DNA from: Trochalopteron elliotii
Taxonomy: Eukaryota > Chordata > Aves > Passeriformes > Leiothrichidae
Length of the DNA stretch: 64,000 nt
Assembly: GCA_024734555.1 (NCBI GenBank)
Contig: JANPWX010000151.1
Coordinates: forward strand, 839,311 to 903,310
Reading direction: 5' to 3'
Shown here: one piece after another, positions 44,826 to 57,317 of the stretch
Position numbering within the stretch: position 1 is the stretch's first letter
How the letters are laid out: each line of letters begins with the position of its first letter
Program-made: the position numbers and the translations under genes
The notes under the pieces: generated by a model
The model's input: the letters and a program-made list of their open reading frames with translations, nothing else
Database searches by the model: none
Told to the model about the DNA's origin: nothing

Positions 44826-47800
44826 TCAGTCTTCAAAAAACGGATAGTCCTTGTGATTTTTGCATCTAGAAAAAGAGAGCATGATTAAAACATTTTTAAG
44901 GATATACATGGAAGGAAAAGCTTTTTTTTTCCCTGGTAAAAGAGCTAAAACTGAACTACATTAAAAACACAGGTGTCTGCTTAGTGTACCCAGGGCAGGG
45001 GAAGTGAATTCTCTGTGACCTCCTTCTGAAAGGATAATGTATCTTTTGCTCAGCTGAAATTGCCTAAGTTCCTGGAGATATTAAACCTCTCTCTTGGGAA
45101 CTCCCAAGCCCCCAGGCTGCTGTTAGACAAGTGGGTAACCTGGGAAAACTGAATAAAATGCAGATCCTGGTGAGTCTGTAACCATTCTGTTATTTAGGCA
45201 CTGCCTTAATAACGTTGGCAGGAGTACATAGGCACAGCTCTTCCCTTCAAAAAAAACCCCTACAACTCTCATTCTTAAAATGGAGTTTATTTACTCTGAC
45301 TGTCCCTTATGTAAAGGAGCCAAAGAAAATGGTGTGTGGGGGGGAAGAAAGGCTGCTTATTTCTTTTGGAATTTCCAGCTGATTTTGATTTTCAGGCAGT
45401 AGTTTGGTATGCATCCAGCACAGGATCTCTCCAGAACATTGTGCCTGCAGCAATCCCAGTGCTCCCAACCTGCTCTAATAAACCTGACTGTGATATTCCA
45501 GCAGGTGTGACCAGGTCTTGGCTAAGGCTCCCTCTCTTTTTACTTTGAAGTGGGGCTGTCAAATGCTGTCTGTTAAGAGGATAATCCAAAACTCACAAAG
45601 CCTGGAGGAGGAGGAGGAGGAGGAGGAACTCACTCGCTTAAGGCACAGATGCGATAGCGTTTCTGGAAACCCAGGAGGGTCTTCATCTCCTCTGCAGTCA
45701 GCTCAAAGTCAAACACCTGCAGGAAGATCCCAGACAGCTGGTTTAGTTCAGTTTTGAAGTGAGAAAAGAAAGTTTTATTTGCAGAAAGAATGCCAAAAGC
45801 AGGCTGAGGCACTTGATGTGCAGTGGGCACCCATGCAGGGAGAGCAGTGGATAAATGTGTAAGGTCACAGTGCTGGTGGGGTCTGCAGGCATCATAGTTG
45901 TACCACAAGGTGGGAGAGTTTGGCTCTTACCTGGTGTATTCTAATGAAGACAGGGCTCCTTACTTTCAAAGTGACTTTTTGCATTCATAAAGAAGCAATA
46001 ACCTAATGTGATATCTGACAAAGGTTTTGCCAGTTCTAAATTTGAGGAGGGTGGTTTGTACCGTTGGCAGAGTGGGGGGTTTTTTTCCTGTGTACTTCAA
46101 CACCATTAATGACTCTGTAATTTACCCTCTTACCTTAAAATTTTCTTCAATACGCTGTGGAGTGACAGATTTGGGGATTACACTGACATTCCTTTGAATC
46201 TGGAGGCGGATAAGCACCTGCAGGGACACACAGGGAATTTACAGATGAGAAGTGCTGCCTGTCAAAGGTGCCTGCATGGTTACACAGAGCAGCTCTGCTG
46301 GTAATCAGAGAGGGTTCACAGAGGAGAAGCACCACCTAAACCCTTCCTAATTATTACATGAGCTCATTAAATCCTGATCCAGCTCTGAAGCTGAGATGAC
46401 AACAAAGGAGTGCATTGAGCAAGAGTTCAGGAGTGGCAGGGATGCTGTGTGGAAAGGCAGCCAGTGTGCCAGGTAAAGCCCAAAGCCACTGGTAATCTTC
46501 TGTCCATCACTAAAACTAAGGTAGAGAGAATATTTTTCTAAAGCATCAAACTGCACACATAGCTGGAACTCTATATTATTATTCCATAATACCTCTGTCA
46601 ATAGTTACTTTACCACAAGTGGGAAGAGTACATGTCAGCAGGGAAAATAACTCTGACCAGTATTAACCTGAGCTGGGGTTTTGTTGTGCTTGAATGCAAT
46701 TTCTTTAATTTGAGGATCATCAAGAAGGGAAATATGGTCAGGCTTGGACCTGTGAAAATAAAAAAAACCACCAGACTTCAGTAGCAGAATGAGCCATTGT
46801 CTTCTCCCTCAAGCCCTGTATTATGAGAATGTTATTTAAATTATTAAAAAGCAAAATCTTCCTTTTTAATGCTTTAATATCTCATTACTTCAGTTCCTGC
46901 CTTCAATCTTTTCTTTTATAACAAGTGAGCTCACAAGAAGAGGGCTGTAGTTTCTAGTAAAAACAGGTCACTGTAACATATTCATGTCCAGCCTGGGATC
47001 AGGCTGGGAATTTCTTTGATCCAGATCCCAAGAATTTCATCTTGTCCTTTACAAGCACAGCTGCTCTGGCAAACTCCCTGTCCCGGGTCAGAGAAAGCCA
47101 TGAAGATGGGAGTAAAATCAAAATTTCTGCAGCTTATCTATTTAAAAACTGAATCCCTTTGTCTCAGCAGGACTGCAAAGTTGCTATTTCCATAAGCATC
47201 TGCTGCTTTGGTTTTTTGTTTGGTTTGTTGTGGGTGGAGTTTTCTTTTTAGTTCAGAAATTTTCCTGCATGTTTAATAAGCTCACCAACGCTCAGTTAAG
47301 AATTCTCTTCTCTGCTTTCATCAAACAATTGATCATTTTTCCTTGAAACATGAAACTGTAGTGAACTGAATATTACAATAAGTGTGAGGTTTCTGTGGGT
47401 GTGATTTTTTATGAATTAGTAAATCTTTTTCTAATTAGAGTAGTTTTACTCTGAGGTTTCATCCCCATCCTAAGACTGGATTACTGCATTGACTCCAGCC
47501 TACATCTAAGAAAGAAATCTCACAAAACATTCTTACCCTGGCCAGTTGGGTGCTCCAAGGGGACAATATGCAGTGACAGAGATCCCTTTGGATTGGCAAA
47601 ACTTAATCAGCTCTTCCTGAGGAAGATAGGGGTGGCTCTCAATCTCAAAACAAAACATAAAAACCCCAAAAAATTAGCTTTCACCTCTCAGAAGCAGCTT
47701 CAAGGTTTAGCATCACTGTGGCGACCTACCAAGTGCCACATCAGCTTGGAAAAGGGGGTTATTTTAGCAGGTGTGGGCTTTTCATGGGACTTTAAGAGAT

Positions 47801-50800
47801 GTTCCATCCCAGACAGGTGTGGTGTCAATATTGAGGAGCTGGAGGACAATTTACCTGATGATTTGCAGGTTTGTGTCTTAAGCCTGGTTTGCCCAGGAGC
47901 CGATTGATCTGTTTGCAGTTGAAGTTGGAGACTCCAATTGCCTTCACCATCCCCACATCCACGAGCTCTTCCATAGCCTAGAAACACCACAGAATCACAC
48001 TTCCTATCAAGTTCTTTCATTTTTATGTGGAAAAAGTCTTCCTGGCTGGATTCCTCCTGTGCTGTGCTGTGAGAACAGTACATGAACAGACTCAGGATCT
48101 CACACTGTGTGTCTCCGTACAGATAAATGTTGTTAAATGATGTTATTTAACAGCAATATTCACACAATATTCCTAAACTAGTATTTTTTCAGTAAAATAT
48201 GACTCTTTTGAAATACTCTCCCCAGGCAGACCTTCACATAGATGAAAGAGATTCAGGGTAATTCCTCAGCTAACCAAATAATCATCCCATAATAAAAAGC
48301 ACCTTCTTTGGAGCACAGCAGCTCAACAAGGAGCTGTTACAGGATGGACACTGGTGATCAACACTGATTCATTTCCCAAGAGAGATGTACCATTTAGCAG
48401 TTGGATTATAGGATAAGCAGCACTGTGTTCCCCCTCCATCACCAATTTTCTTTCACACTTATGAGCAATAAAACAGCCAGACAGCCCTAATTAGATAGTC
48501 ACATCCAGCAGAAAAGAAACAGGGGGAATAATCTACTACCAGCCTTTAGAGCAGAAGATCCCCTTGTTCCAAAGCAGAAATAATTTTCATTTGAAGTTGC
48601 TGTCATAGGCAGCAGCCTGAAATGTCCACTTTTTTTCTTCAGATGAGCAACAAAAACATGCCAGAAGGCAAAAAGCATCAGTGAATTCTGACTCTGGGGA
48701 ATTTCTCACCTGCTTTTGGCCTGGCTGTGCTGAGCTGGGAGTGGAAGGGAAAGGAAGCCCAAACTCTTGGCCAAGCAGGAATTTGAACTCCCACCCAAGC
48801 CTGGTCTCCCACACGGCCTGTGCTGCACACAGAGCTTAGCAAAGGACTTGGGCCAAGTTCCACTGCCTTCCAGAGACAGAAATTTGGGTGCTCTGGTACA
48901 CTGGCACAGGCATATTGGCTTTCCTGGCATCTGGACAGCTCAGGTGCAACAAGAGATGAGCATGGCTAACAACTAAAGCCACCAAAAATTGCCCAGAGAG
49001 TGGAGTAGGGATGAGAGTGACAGCATTTGTTAGCTCAAGCCACTGCAGGGTACACACACAGTCAAAGATTTCCTCTTGTCATGCCAACCCAGCCAGTTTA
49101 GTAAGCAATAGATATAAAAATACCTAAATTTTGGCACAGTGACACAGAAAGGCGCCCAAGGACACAGAGAAATCAGCAATCTCGAATACTTGATGTTAGA
49201 AATTCTCTCAGAACAATTCCCACAGTGGAAAGGTTAGAGTTTTCAGGCTGTTGTTTCAAACTAGCCAGATATTTTTGGCCTGTAAATGAATGTACCTCCC
49301 ACGTATCCAGAAAATCTGTATCGCTGGGAATGATCATGCCGTTTCCATCTGCAGGAAATAGCTCCTCTCCTGCCTATCAGCACAAAAAGAAAAGCAACTT
49401 TAGGATCAGCTGAATTATAAGTATTTCAAAAAATCAATTAGAAATTTGGGCAAGCGAGTGGAGCTGGAGACATTGAGCTGGAGATCCTGACTTATGTTTG
49501 TGGTGGGGTGAGATGGCTGAAATGAGCAGCAGAGAAATCTTCAAGAAAATCTGTCTCTTGGGACTCTGTCCTGCAGGCAGGGGAAGGGCAGGCACTACTG
49601 TGTGCCTCGGATTGGGACAAGTCCAGGGAGGTGACATGATGGTAGAAACAGGATTTATTTAACCTGGTTGTAGAGAGAGAGGAAAAAAATTGGAACTGAA
49701 GTGGTTCACATGTTTGATTCTTGGTAAGGAAATGGCAGCCAAACCCCACAGTGTAAGAGGAATGATGGATGGAAATTTGATCCATGACTTGAAAATGGTG
49801 TGCAGGGAAAAATAATGGGGTTTTTTTACTACAAAACCTAGTTTAAGCAGCCACGACCTCACCTTTCCCCCTGGGCTCTCCCTGCAGAGGTTTATCATTA
49901 CATCCTAATGAGGTTTATCAATGCTTTTTGTTGGAGGGGACTAAAGACATGTTTGGTCTCAAAGGCAAAAGGGGCAGAGCCAGACAGATCCCAGGACTTA
50001 AAGCTGCAATACCTTGAATCCCATGGGAGAGTGCATCAGGTAGAGATCCAAATAATCCAGCTGGAGGGCAGCAAGTGTTTTCTGGCACGCCTCCTTCACC
50101 AGGGGTCTCTCGTGGAAGCTGCACCACAGCTGTGGGGCAACACAAAGCCTTGGGAGCTGCTCTCCTGCCCTCACAAAGGCAGAGCATCCCATGGCACAGA
50201 GGCAGCTCAGGATGTGGCACATCAGCTCATCTTGAGGAAGCACCACTTGAGGTGCCTTAAATTGATCTGTGGTACTGTTAAAGTAAATAAAATGAGAACG
50301 GGATGCTCTGAAAGTCCATCGATTACTGCAACAATTAAAACAAAGAAAAAACCCTTGGGAGCTGCTCTCCTGCCCTCACAAAGGCAGAGCATCCCTGCCA
50401 GGGAAACACATGGCACAGACACAGAGGCAGCTCAGGATGTGGCACATCTTCTCATCTTGAGGAAGCACCACTTGAAGCATCTTAAATTTGTCTGTGGTAC
50501 TGTTAAAGTCAGTAACATGAGAACGGGATGCTCTGAAAGTCCATCGATTATTGCGACAATTAAAACAAAGAAAAAATAAGTGGAGCTGATGAAAATCGAC
50601 CCGCCAGCTCCCAGCAGATAGAAGTTACTTTATTTTTCCTACCATTGTTGTTGGGGGGAAAAAACAAAACAAAGCATAACACACAGGAGCTGACAGGCTG
50701 AGGCCGGCGGCACAGCGGGAGTGAGCACGAAAACAATAGCTCTGCTTCCTATCCCAGAGGCCACCGAGAGCACAGCCTCAGTTCCTGTCTCCATGGCTGA

Positions 50801-53800
50801 CAATGGACATGGACTACAAAAAAAACCCCTCTCGAACCAAGCCTTTTGTTCCTCAGGGGTTGACTTATTCCTTCACACCCCACCATCCACAAATTGCTTT
50901 GCCCTGACAGAGAGGAGTTAATTCCCAGCTTCATCCCGTGGCACTTTCCATGTTGGGGCTTTGTCTCTCCTCCCTGGAGCTTGGCCCCGTGTGAGAAATG
51001 TTATCCAAGGACACACCTTGCTGACAATGAAGAGCTCTTCTCTCCTCACCACGCCCTCCTGGATTTTCTGTCTCAGGGCCTCCCCGATCTCGCTCTCGTT
51101 CTGGTACATGTAGGCACAGTCCAAGTGGCGGTACCCGACGTCGATGGCAAACTTCACTGCGTCCCTTGCTGCTCCCTGCAGAGACTGAAACCAGCAGAGG
51201 AGCCAGGGATTTGCTAAACAGCAGATTAAGAACTTTCCTTTCCTTTCCTTTCCTTTCCTTTCCTTTCCTTTCCTTTCCTTTCCTTTCCTTTCCNNNNNNN
51301 NNNNNNNNNNNNNNNNNNNNNNNNNNNNNNNNNNNNNNNNNNNNNNNNNNNNNNNNNNNNNNNNNNNNNNNNNNNNNNNNNNNNNNNNNNNNNNNNNNNN
51401 NNNNNNNNNNNNNNNNNNNNNNNNNNNNNNNNNNNNNNNNNNNNNNNNNNNNNNNNNNNNNNNNNNNNNNNNNNNNNNNNNNNNNNNNNNNNNNNNNNNN
51501 NNNNNNNNNNNNNNNNNNNNNNNNNNNNNNNNNNNNNNNNNNNNNNNNNNNNNNNNNNNNNNNNNNNNNNNNNNNNNNNNNNNNNNNNNNNNNNNNNNNN
51601 NNNNNNNNNNNNNNNNNNNNNNNNNNNNNNNNNNNNNNNNNNNNNNNNNNNNNNNNNNNNNNNNNNNNNNNNNNNNNNNNNNNNNNNNNNNCCCTGCAAA
51701 TCTGGTGTTTTTAAGCCCCCAAATAACGAGGTATTCCAGTGTGGAATTCCCAGCTTTCGTTAGTTTTGTGAAACCAAATGGCAAAGGGAGTCGCCATTGA
51801 GGTGCCTGAGCTGATCCGCCCTTTTCTAAGGATTGGAAGTTCACCTTGGGACACGAGGCTATCTTGAGATAAGTTCTAATTTCCCCAGAAATTAAAAGCA
51901 ACTTTAGTGTGACATAGTGGTGTCATGAGGAAACCAATCACCTCTGGAATGCTGGCCCTGCACGAAAACAGTCCAGCTCTTGTTGACACGGGACAGGGAG
52001 GTGAGGAGACTCAAAACACTACAGACAGTGCCACCTCCTGGGTAAAATACACACTTGGTACTCGACAGCAAAATAAACCACTTCAGATTCTTGGCTTGGA
52101 GACACCCAAGAGCTGTTTGATGACTGAATCCACAAAATGGCACTCCAAACAGAAACGTGATTCAAAATCACGACCACCTCCTACTTTTTTTTTTTTTTTT
52201 TTTTTAGCTTATATCACTTCTCCAAGTTTTTCCAGTCAAAGGGTGTTCAGTTGGTTCACCTAAATTAACAACAGCAAAAACATAGAAAACACAGCAATTT
52301 TTCTCCCTACATGCAACTAAGGAGCCAGTTGGAAGTTTTACAGGTTTTCTTTTCTGTAGTCCCTTTCCCATCCCTTCCTACATGGAAGCCTGCACAGGGA
52401 GGCAGGCATGGGGAGGCAGGCTAACAGTGGCCAAATTCTGGAATTTTTGGAGCACTTTATCTCTTGGTTGCTGCTGCCCCTTGGGAAAGCTGCCATGCAG
52501 GAGCCATTGGTATCACTTCTGAGGGGAGGAGCCCGTGGAGAGCAAAGGCAACAGCATACCCTGAGATTACATAAAACTCTGTCATGTGAGATGTTTTTCA
52601 GAGAAAATAATCCATTGTTTTGTTTGACAAGGTGCTCACTGAGCTCAGCTACAAGTCAGAGCCTCCAGGAAAAGGGGAGGCCCCATTCCTGCACTGAAAC
52701 ACTAAGGCTGCTGTGGGAGCCTTGAAATCAAATAGCTTTAATAAAATAATCACCACGGGCTTGGGCCATGTTTTCATTACTTAACAGAAAACATTGTTTT
52801 GTGGTGGCAGGGATTGTGTGCCCAAAATTTCCCTTCTCCTTAGTCCTGACCAGTTTCTCTTAGCAACTTAACAAATTCCTTCAGAGAGTTCCTCCACCAG
52901 AGCCTTGTGCCCTAAGAGGCTCCCCCGAGGCACACTTTGGTTTTTAAAGCCTACTTGAACTGCTTGAGGCTTCTTAGTGTCCTTTGTCATCAGAAAAATA
53001 AAGACTGAAAGGGTTAAACAAACTCACCCCCATTTGTGCACATAAAGTTAAATGCTGATTAGCATCAACTGACCCAAAAACATGGCAAGAATTTAAGATA
53101 TTTTTATGGTGACTGGAAAAGTGTTTTATGGAGCTGGGAAGATTTGACTTATTTTGTTTCCAGACTGAAATCTACTTTTTAAACTTTTTTAATCTTTCTT
53201 AAGAAAATCAGTTTCTTAAAATTTTCAGCTCATTTCCAAACCTCTTTTACATTTATAATTCAGTATATTCTTAAACCTACTCTCTCTTACCAAAAGCCCA
53301 TTAGGTAACATTTGCAGGTAAAGAACCACCCAAACTATAATTCCTGCAAAGTGCTGCAGGAATCATCTCATCTGCTGCCAAGAAAAACAAGCTACCCTCA
53401 TTCTCTAAGGAATTGTTGTGAATTCCCATTTCCAAATCCACTTATTGCCCCTTTCAGTTCCTATATCTGCACAGACTCACCAAAGATGACACCTACATGA
53501 CGTGCTGGGATATTAATACCCAGTACCAGGAGAGAAGAGAGAAGAAGAGGAGAAAGAAGAGAGAAGAAGAGAGAAGAGAGGAGAAGAGAGGAGAAGAGGG
53601 GAGAAGAAGAGAGAAGAAAGGAGAGAGGAGAGAGAAGAGGAGAGAAGAGGAGAGAAGAGGAGAGAAGAGGAGAGAAGAAGAGAGAAGAAGAGAGGAGAAG
53701 AGAGGAGAACCCAAAATACAAAGATAAACAAGCTGGGCAGAAGTTTTTACTTTTGTAGCATGTAATTTTTTTTTTCATAGCTCAGAAAAATCTTGTACCT

Positions 53801-54067
53801 ACTTGACCACCTCCTCTTGCTCCAAAGATTTCCTGAAGGCCAGGAATAAACCCCTGCATTACCTGAGCTATTTCAAAAGGAAATATCCCACAGAGCATTT
53901 GCTGCATTCCCCCGATGAGAAGAGCAGATTGCTGAAATAAATCTCGTGTGATTCCCAGCAATCTGCTGGTGTCACCTGCCTGCCCAGAGGTCCCCAGGTA
54001 CCTGCCAGGTGCCCAGCCCCAGGATGGGCATCCTCACACGAGTGGGCAGCTCCAGGTGAGTGGCCAT
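44826..54067 (-). CDS. AKR1B-like aldo-keto reductase copy 5, inverted and divergent
   Basis: Ten exons on the minus strand, in transcript order: 54067-54002, 51184-51017, 50129-50013, 49373-49296, 47977-47855, 47643-47537, 46749-46668, 46217-46134, 45716-45634, 44865-44826. Lengths are 66/168/117/78/123/107/82/84/83/40, all with GT/AG junctions, and the frame is open to give 315 residues ending YPFFED. The start is [19 protein letters not shown]. Asp44, Tyr49, Lys78 and His111 are conserved, but the tryptophan after the catalytic histidine is serine (MHSPMGFK against HWPFGFK), IECHPY is IESHPY and PDRPW is PNWPG. The C-terminal loop [15 protein letters not shown] keeps two cysteines and includes the ICAL seen in human AKR1B1 (VCALL). 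It should be a cytosolic NADPH-dependent carbonyl reductase with an altered substrate pocket. Its divergence from copies 1-4 points to an older duplicate; assignment to a named AKR1B or AKR1E member needs a tree. Confidence 0.92.
45604..45627. repeat. (GGA)n trinucleotide repeat
   Basis: An eight-unit GGA run lies just beyond the exon 9 donor of copy 5, in its intron 9. Confidence 0.85.
50148..50577. repeat. Tandem duplication of about 205-225 bp in intron 2 of copy 5
   Basis: Two units (about 50148-50351 and 50353-50577) share GGAGCTGCTCTCCTGCCCTC, GAGGCAGCTCAGGATGTGGC and GAACGGGATGCTCTGAAAGT in order, each ending in AACAAAGAAAAAA. The second unit carries a small insertion near 50397. The pair starts only about 20 bp upstream, in transcript sense, of the exon 3 acceptor. 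Confidence 0.9.
51236..51293. repeat. (TTTCC)n pentanucleotide repeat next to a gap
   Basis: About eleven TTTCC units in intron 1 of copy 5 run directly into the N stretch, so the repeat probably caused the assembly break and its real length is unknown. Confidence 0.95.
51294..51691. other. Assembly gap (398 N)
   Basis: Unknown bases within intron 1 of copy 5. No exon of the gene is affected, since all ten are found outside it. Confidence 0.99.
52185..52205. repeat. Poly-T homopolymer, 21 bases
   Basis: An uninterrupted T run in intron 1 of copy 5. No retrocopy is visible beside it. Confidence 0.85.
53529..53709. repeat. GAGAA/GAGAAGA purine satellite
   Basis: About 180 bp of irregular AGAGAAG and GGAGAAG units with no pyrimidines, in intron 1 of copy 5 about 290 bp from its first exon. 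In the transcript it reads as a long CT-rich tract. Confidence 0.95.
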
Positions 54068-57000
54068 GTGCAGCCTCCTCCCAGCACCACGGGCAAGGAC
54101 AGGCTGTGGATCTCTTGCAAAACCTTTTAAAACCAGCTTTGTCCCTCCCTCCTGCCTGCTGACTGGCTGCAGGCAAGGAAAATATGGGCAGAAGTGCTAC
54201 AACAGGAGGAGGCAGGGATTTTGGTTTATCTCACCCTTCAAAGAACTTAAAAACTGCTTGCAGGTTCCTCGTGGATTTATTGAGTGAGCTGGTCGTGGCA
54301 TTTTTGGCAATTTTGCATTGGCTGAGGTTGCAGGTGTTTGTGTAACTCATGTTTGTATACCTCTCTGCTTTTCTGCAAGAGAAGTGCTGTTTGGGGAGTT
54401 GGCACATGCCCCAAAACCATTTCTCATCTCACTTGTCCTGAACACATCAGAAGATGCCACACAGCTTTGTTTGGCCACCTGTTTGTCTCAGGGGGAGGAA
54501 TAAACCTGTCCACATTGTTAAAATTGCCCATTGTTAAAAAAATTCCCAATATGGCTTCATCCCCCCAGCACCAGGTATTTATGTTTTTATACTCTTTAAT
54601 ATTTCTTTTATTATTTTTTTATAGATAGATATTTGATCTCAAGGCTCCCCACAGCTTTTGCTCTCAGGCACTGTATGATGAGTGGCCACTCCATTCAGAA
54701 CCCTTTTAATTTAATTTCTGAGCTCAAAAAGGTCAGGCCTGTTGGGCTGAATTCTGCAGTGAAAGCAGGGTTTAACCAGCAGTTGTAGTGCCCAGGGCTG
54801 CTACATGGAGATTTCATTCCCCTGTGTGGTTCTTCTCCTTCTTTGTGAGAAAATTACGTAGAAGAGAGATCTGTGATGACCATGACTCTCTGAATCGTTT
54901 CCCTGTCCTTCAGTGATTTTATAAACTACATATTGACATTTTAGAAATTATGCCTTTCTGAGACATTTATTTGATGTGTTTACTTCTTTTTCCTGGTTTT
55001 CTGTGCATTTCTTGAAGTGAGGGATATCTGAATCTGAGGACAGTGTGTAATTTGCTACTGCATGGTAACCCTAAACCAAACAAAAAACGGAAATGAGGAG
55101 TTACCAGGGCCTACAATAATCTCTCCACACACATCCTCTTGGCTTTATCTGGCTTTTCAAAGCCCTTGCCATTGGTCAAGCACAGGACAAATAATTCCAG
55201 CTCCTTTGTAGCAGTTTTTTGGTAGAAAAGTGTTTCTGGCAGAAATGCTGTTTTACATCAGCAGCACCAGGGTGAGGGTCTCACCACTCTCTGTGTTATT
55301 GCCTGTTCAGCACTGGACACTGAACAGCCTGAAGCCCAGGCCCTGGGCTGAAAGGGGACTCTCCTTGGATCAAAATAACTCCTTGGGAAGTTTATCCAGC
55401 ACGAGGCTGGGCTTTGCTGTGGACACAGAGGCAGCCAAGGTGACTTTTTGCAAAAGCAGCTCAGCTTGGGGCAGTTTTTAAAGCTCAGTTTTTGAACTGC
55501 AGTTTGCTCACCCTCCCTCTCTCCCATGGCCCATCTGCACGTGGCAGCAATTTCAGCTTTCAGGTGACAGCAAACCTGAAAACAAACTCACTGTGCCTCC
55601 AGCACATGGGTGAAGTGCCCGGGTTTAGCTGGTTTTCCTTGGCTCTTGGAGATAAACATTAGCAGCAGCTCCACCCTGAACACTTGACCTGCATTCACAG
55701 TGTTTGGGAAGAATAGATCAAGAAAAAAACACAAGACTGATTTTCTAAGGAATGTATCCCATAATATTTTATTAAAAAAACCACTGATTACTTTTCATTG
55801 AAATTAAAAGACTTTTTTTTCACTGACTGAAAAGATTCTTAAATATATCTCTGCAATTTTTTCCTTGATGAGTGACATCCCTGCAAGGTTATGATGCATT
55901 TAAGGCATTTTAAATAGGCATAAGTTTTTAAATTTCAAGTTATTGGTAATTAGAAATGTCAGTTTCTAATCCTATTAACTTCTCAGTTCCTGAAAGGGCA
56001 GCTTTTTTCAGCTCCTTCACAGAGGCAAAGTGTTGGAAAAGCAAACAGAAACTTGGTTTTCTTACTCACCCATTGCAAGATGCTTTAAAAAGAGTGCAAT
56101 GCATTCCTGAAGGTGAACAGGCTGAAAATTCCTCATCCTGATGGCAAACAATACACTGGGATTTTTTTTACCACAGAATAAATAATACAAATGCAGAGCT
56201 GAACAGAATAGTGGACCTTGCTAACAGCAAAATAAATACCTGCTATACCATGAAAGGGTAATTTCACAGCTATGCTCTAAGATTTCTCAGTTTACCTTCA
56301 GAAAATGGACAGGATTTGTGAACTCCATCATCACTACCAGAATGAAATCAGGTTATACATAGATAGTAGTATATCTACATTAGTTTTATATAATTTATAT
56401 CATTTTAATATAACTTCATAATTGCTCAGTCCCACAAAAAAACAGCACCTTTGTAAAGATACAGCCATAGGGTGTATTAGGTTGAAGGTCCTTCCAGATC
56501 TCAAACTGCTGGGATCCTCAATCCAGGAGGATCATCAAGAGTTAAAGCCATGAGTGTTTTAAAAGCCACACAAGCAAAAATTCCAGAAGTTCAAGCACAT
56601 GGAGGCATCTCCCTTCCCCTGTCACCATGTATGGCCTGTGTTGTGCAAAATCACTAACCAGAATCTCTGCTGCTCTGAATATTTTCCTCTGCAGGAAAGA
56701 AAATGCATCTAAAAGCCTGATAAGGCTGCTGAAATAATAATCACCTGCACAAATTTATACAAACTCATCCTAGAAATCAGAACTGCTCCAAGAGCTCCTG
56801 ATTTAAAACACCTCTTGGCATGTCTCAGCCCCTGCAGTGATTCATTTCCAGGGAGGTTTTAAGGAGAGTGTGCCACTGATGTGTGTGTCTTAAGGGTTCT
56901 GATCCTCCCTCCTGTTGTTTCTGGGGTGATTTTTGGGATCTCCTGGCCAGCTCACAGGCTTTTAGGCCAAACACTTCCCCTGGACTGGGAAATTCAGACA

Positions 57001-57317
57001 TCAGCATTAAGGAAAATGGTAAGGCAGCAGAGACAAACACTAACTTCACCATCTTTTAAAGAGGAAATGAACACGTAGAGTCACATAAATATAAAAAAAA
57101 CACAACAAAGGGTCTCTAGTGGCAACAGTCCCCAGATCCTTTCTCTCTAGCTGAGTGTCTGCTGCAATTTTTTCATAAATAAATATGAAGACCGAGGCTG
57201 CTGAATGCAGAATCTCTTTGTCGTGGAACATTTGCACATGTGCACAGTGGCACAGAGGTGCTGAGCTCCAGGGACGTTGCACAGCTTTCAGAGACATTCT
57301 GATACTCCTGGACAAGG
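54068..57317. other. Spacer between USP18-like gene and AKR copy 5
   Basis: This 3.2 kb stretch must hold the 3' UTR of the USP18-like gene and the promoter of copy 5, both on the minus strand. The nearest minus-strand AATAAA I noticed is at 55768-55773, which would imply a long 3' UTR. Apart from A/T-rich sequence around 55740-55940 and 56340-56420 I see no gene or repeat that I can name. Confidence 0.5.
54123..54132 (-). promoter_or_regulatory. TATA-like box of AKR copy 5
   Basis: On the minus strand this palindrome reads TTTTAAAAGG, 56-65 bp before the copy 5 ATG, close to the distance seen for the plus-strand copies. The surrounding sequence is not a strong CpG island. Confidence 0.4.

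Noticed and set aside
49908..50579. 223-codon plus-strand frame with an internal repeat
   Set aside because: The repeat in the protein reflects the intronic tandem duplication, and the frame runs antisense through exon 3 of copy 5.
50918..51901. A 327-codon minus-strand frame across the second gap
   Set aside because: It is an artefact of the gap and the TTTCC repeat. The only real part is exon 2 of copy 5 (51017-51184).
53461..53778. Serine/leucine-rich and Glu/Arg-rich open frames in the purine satellite
   Set aside because: They are translations of a simple repeat with no stop codons by composition. No gene is supported.
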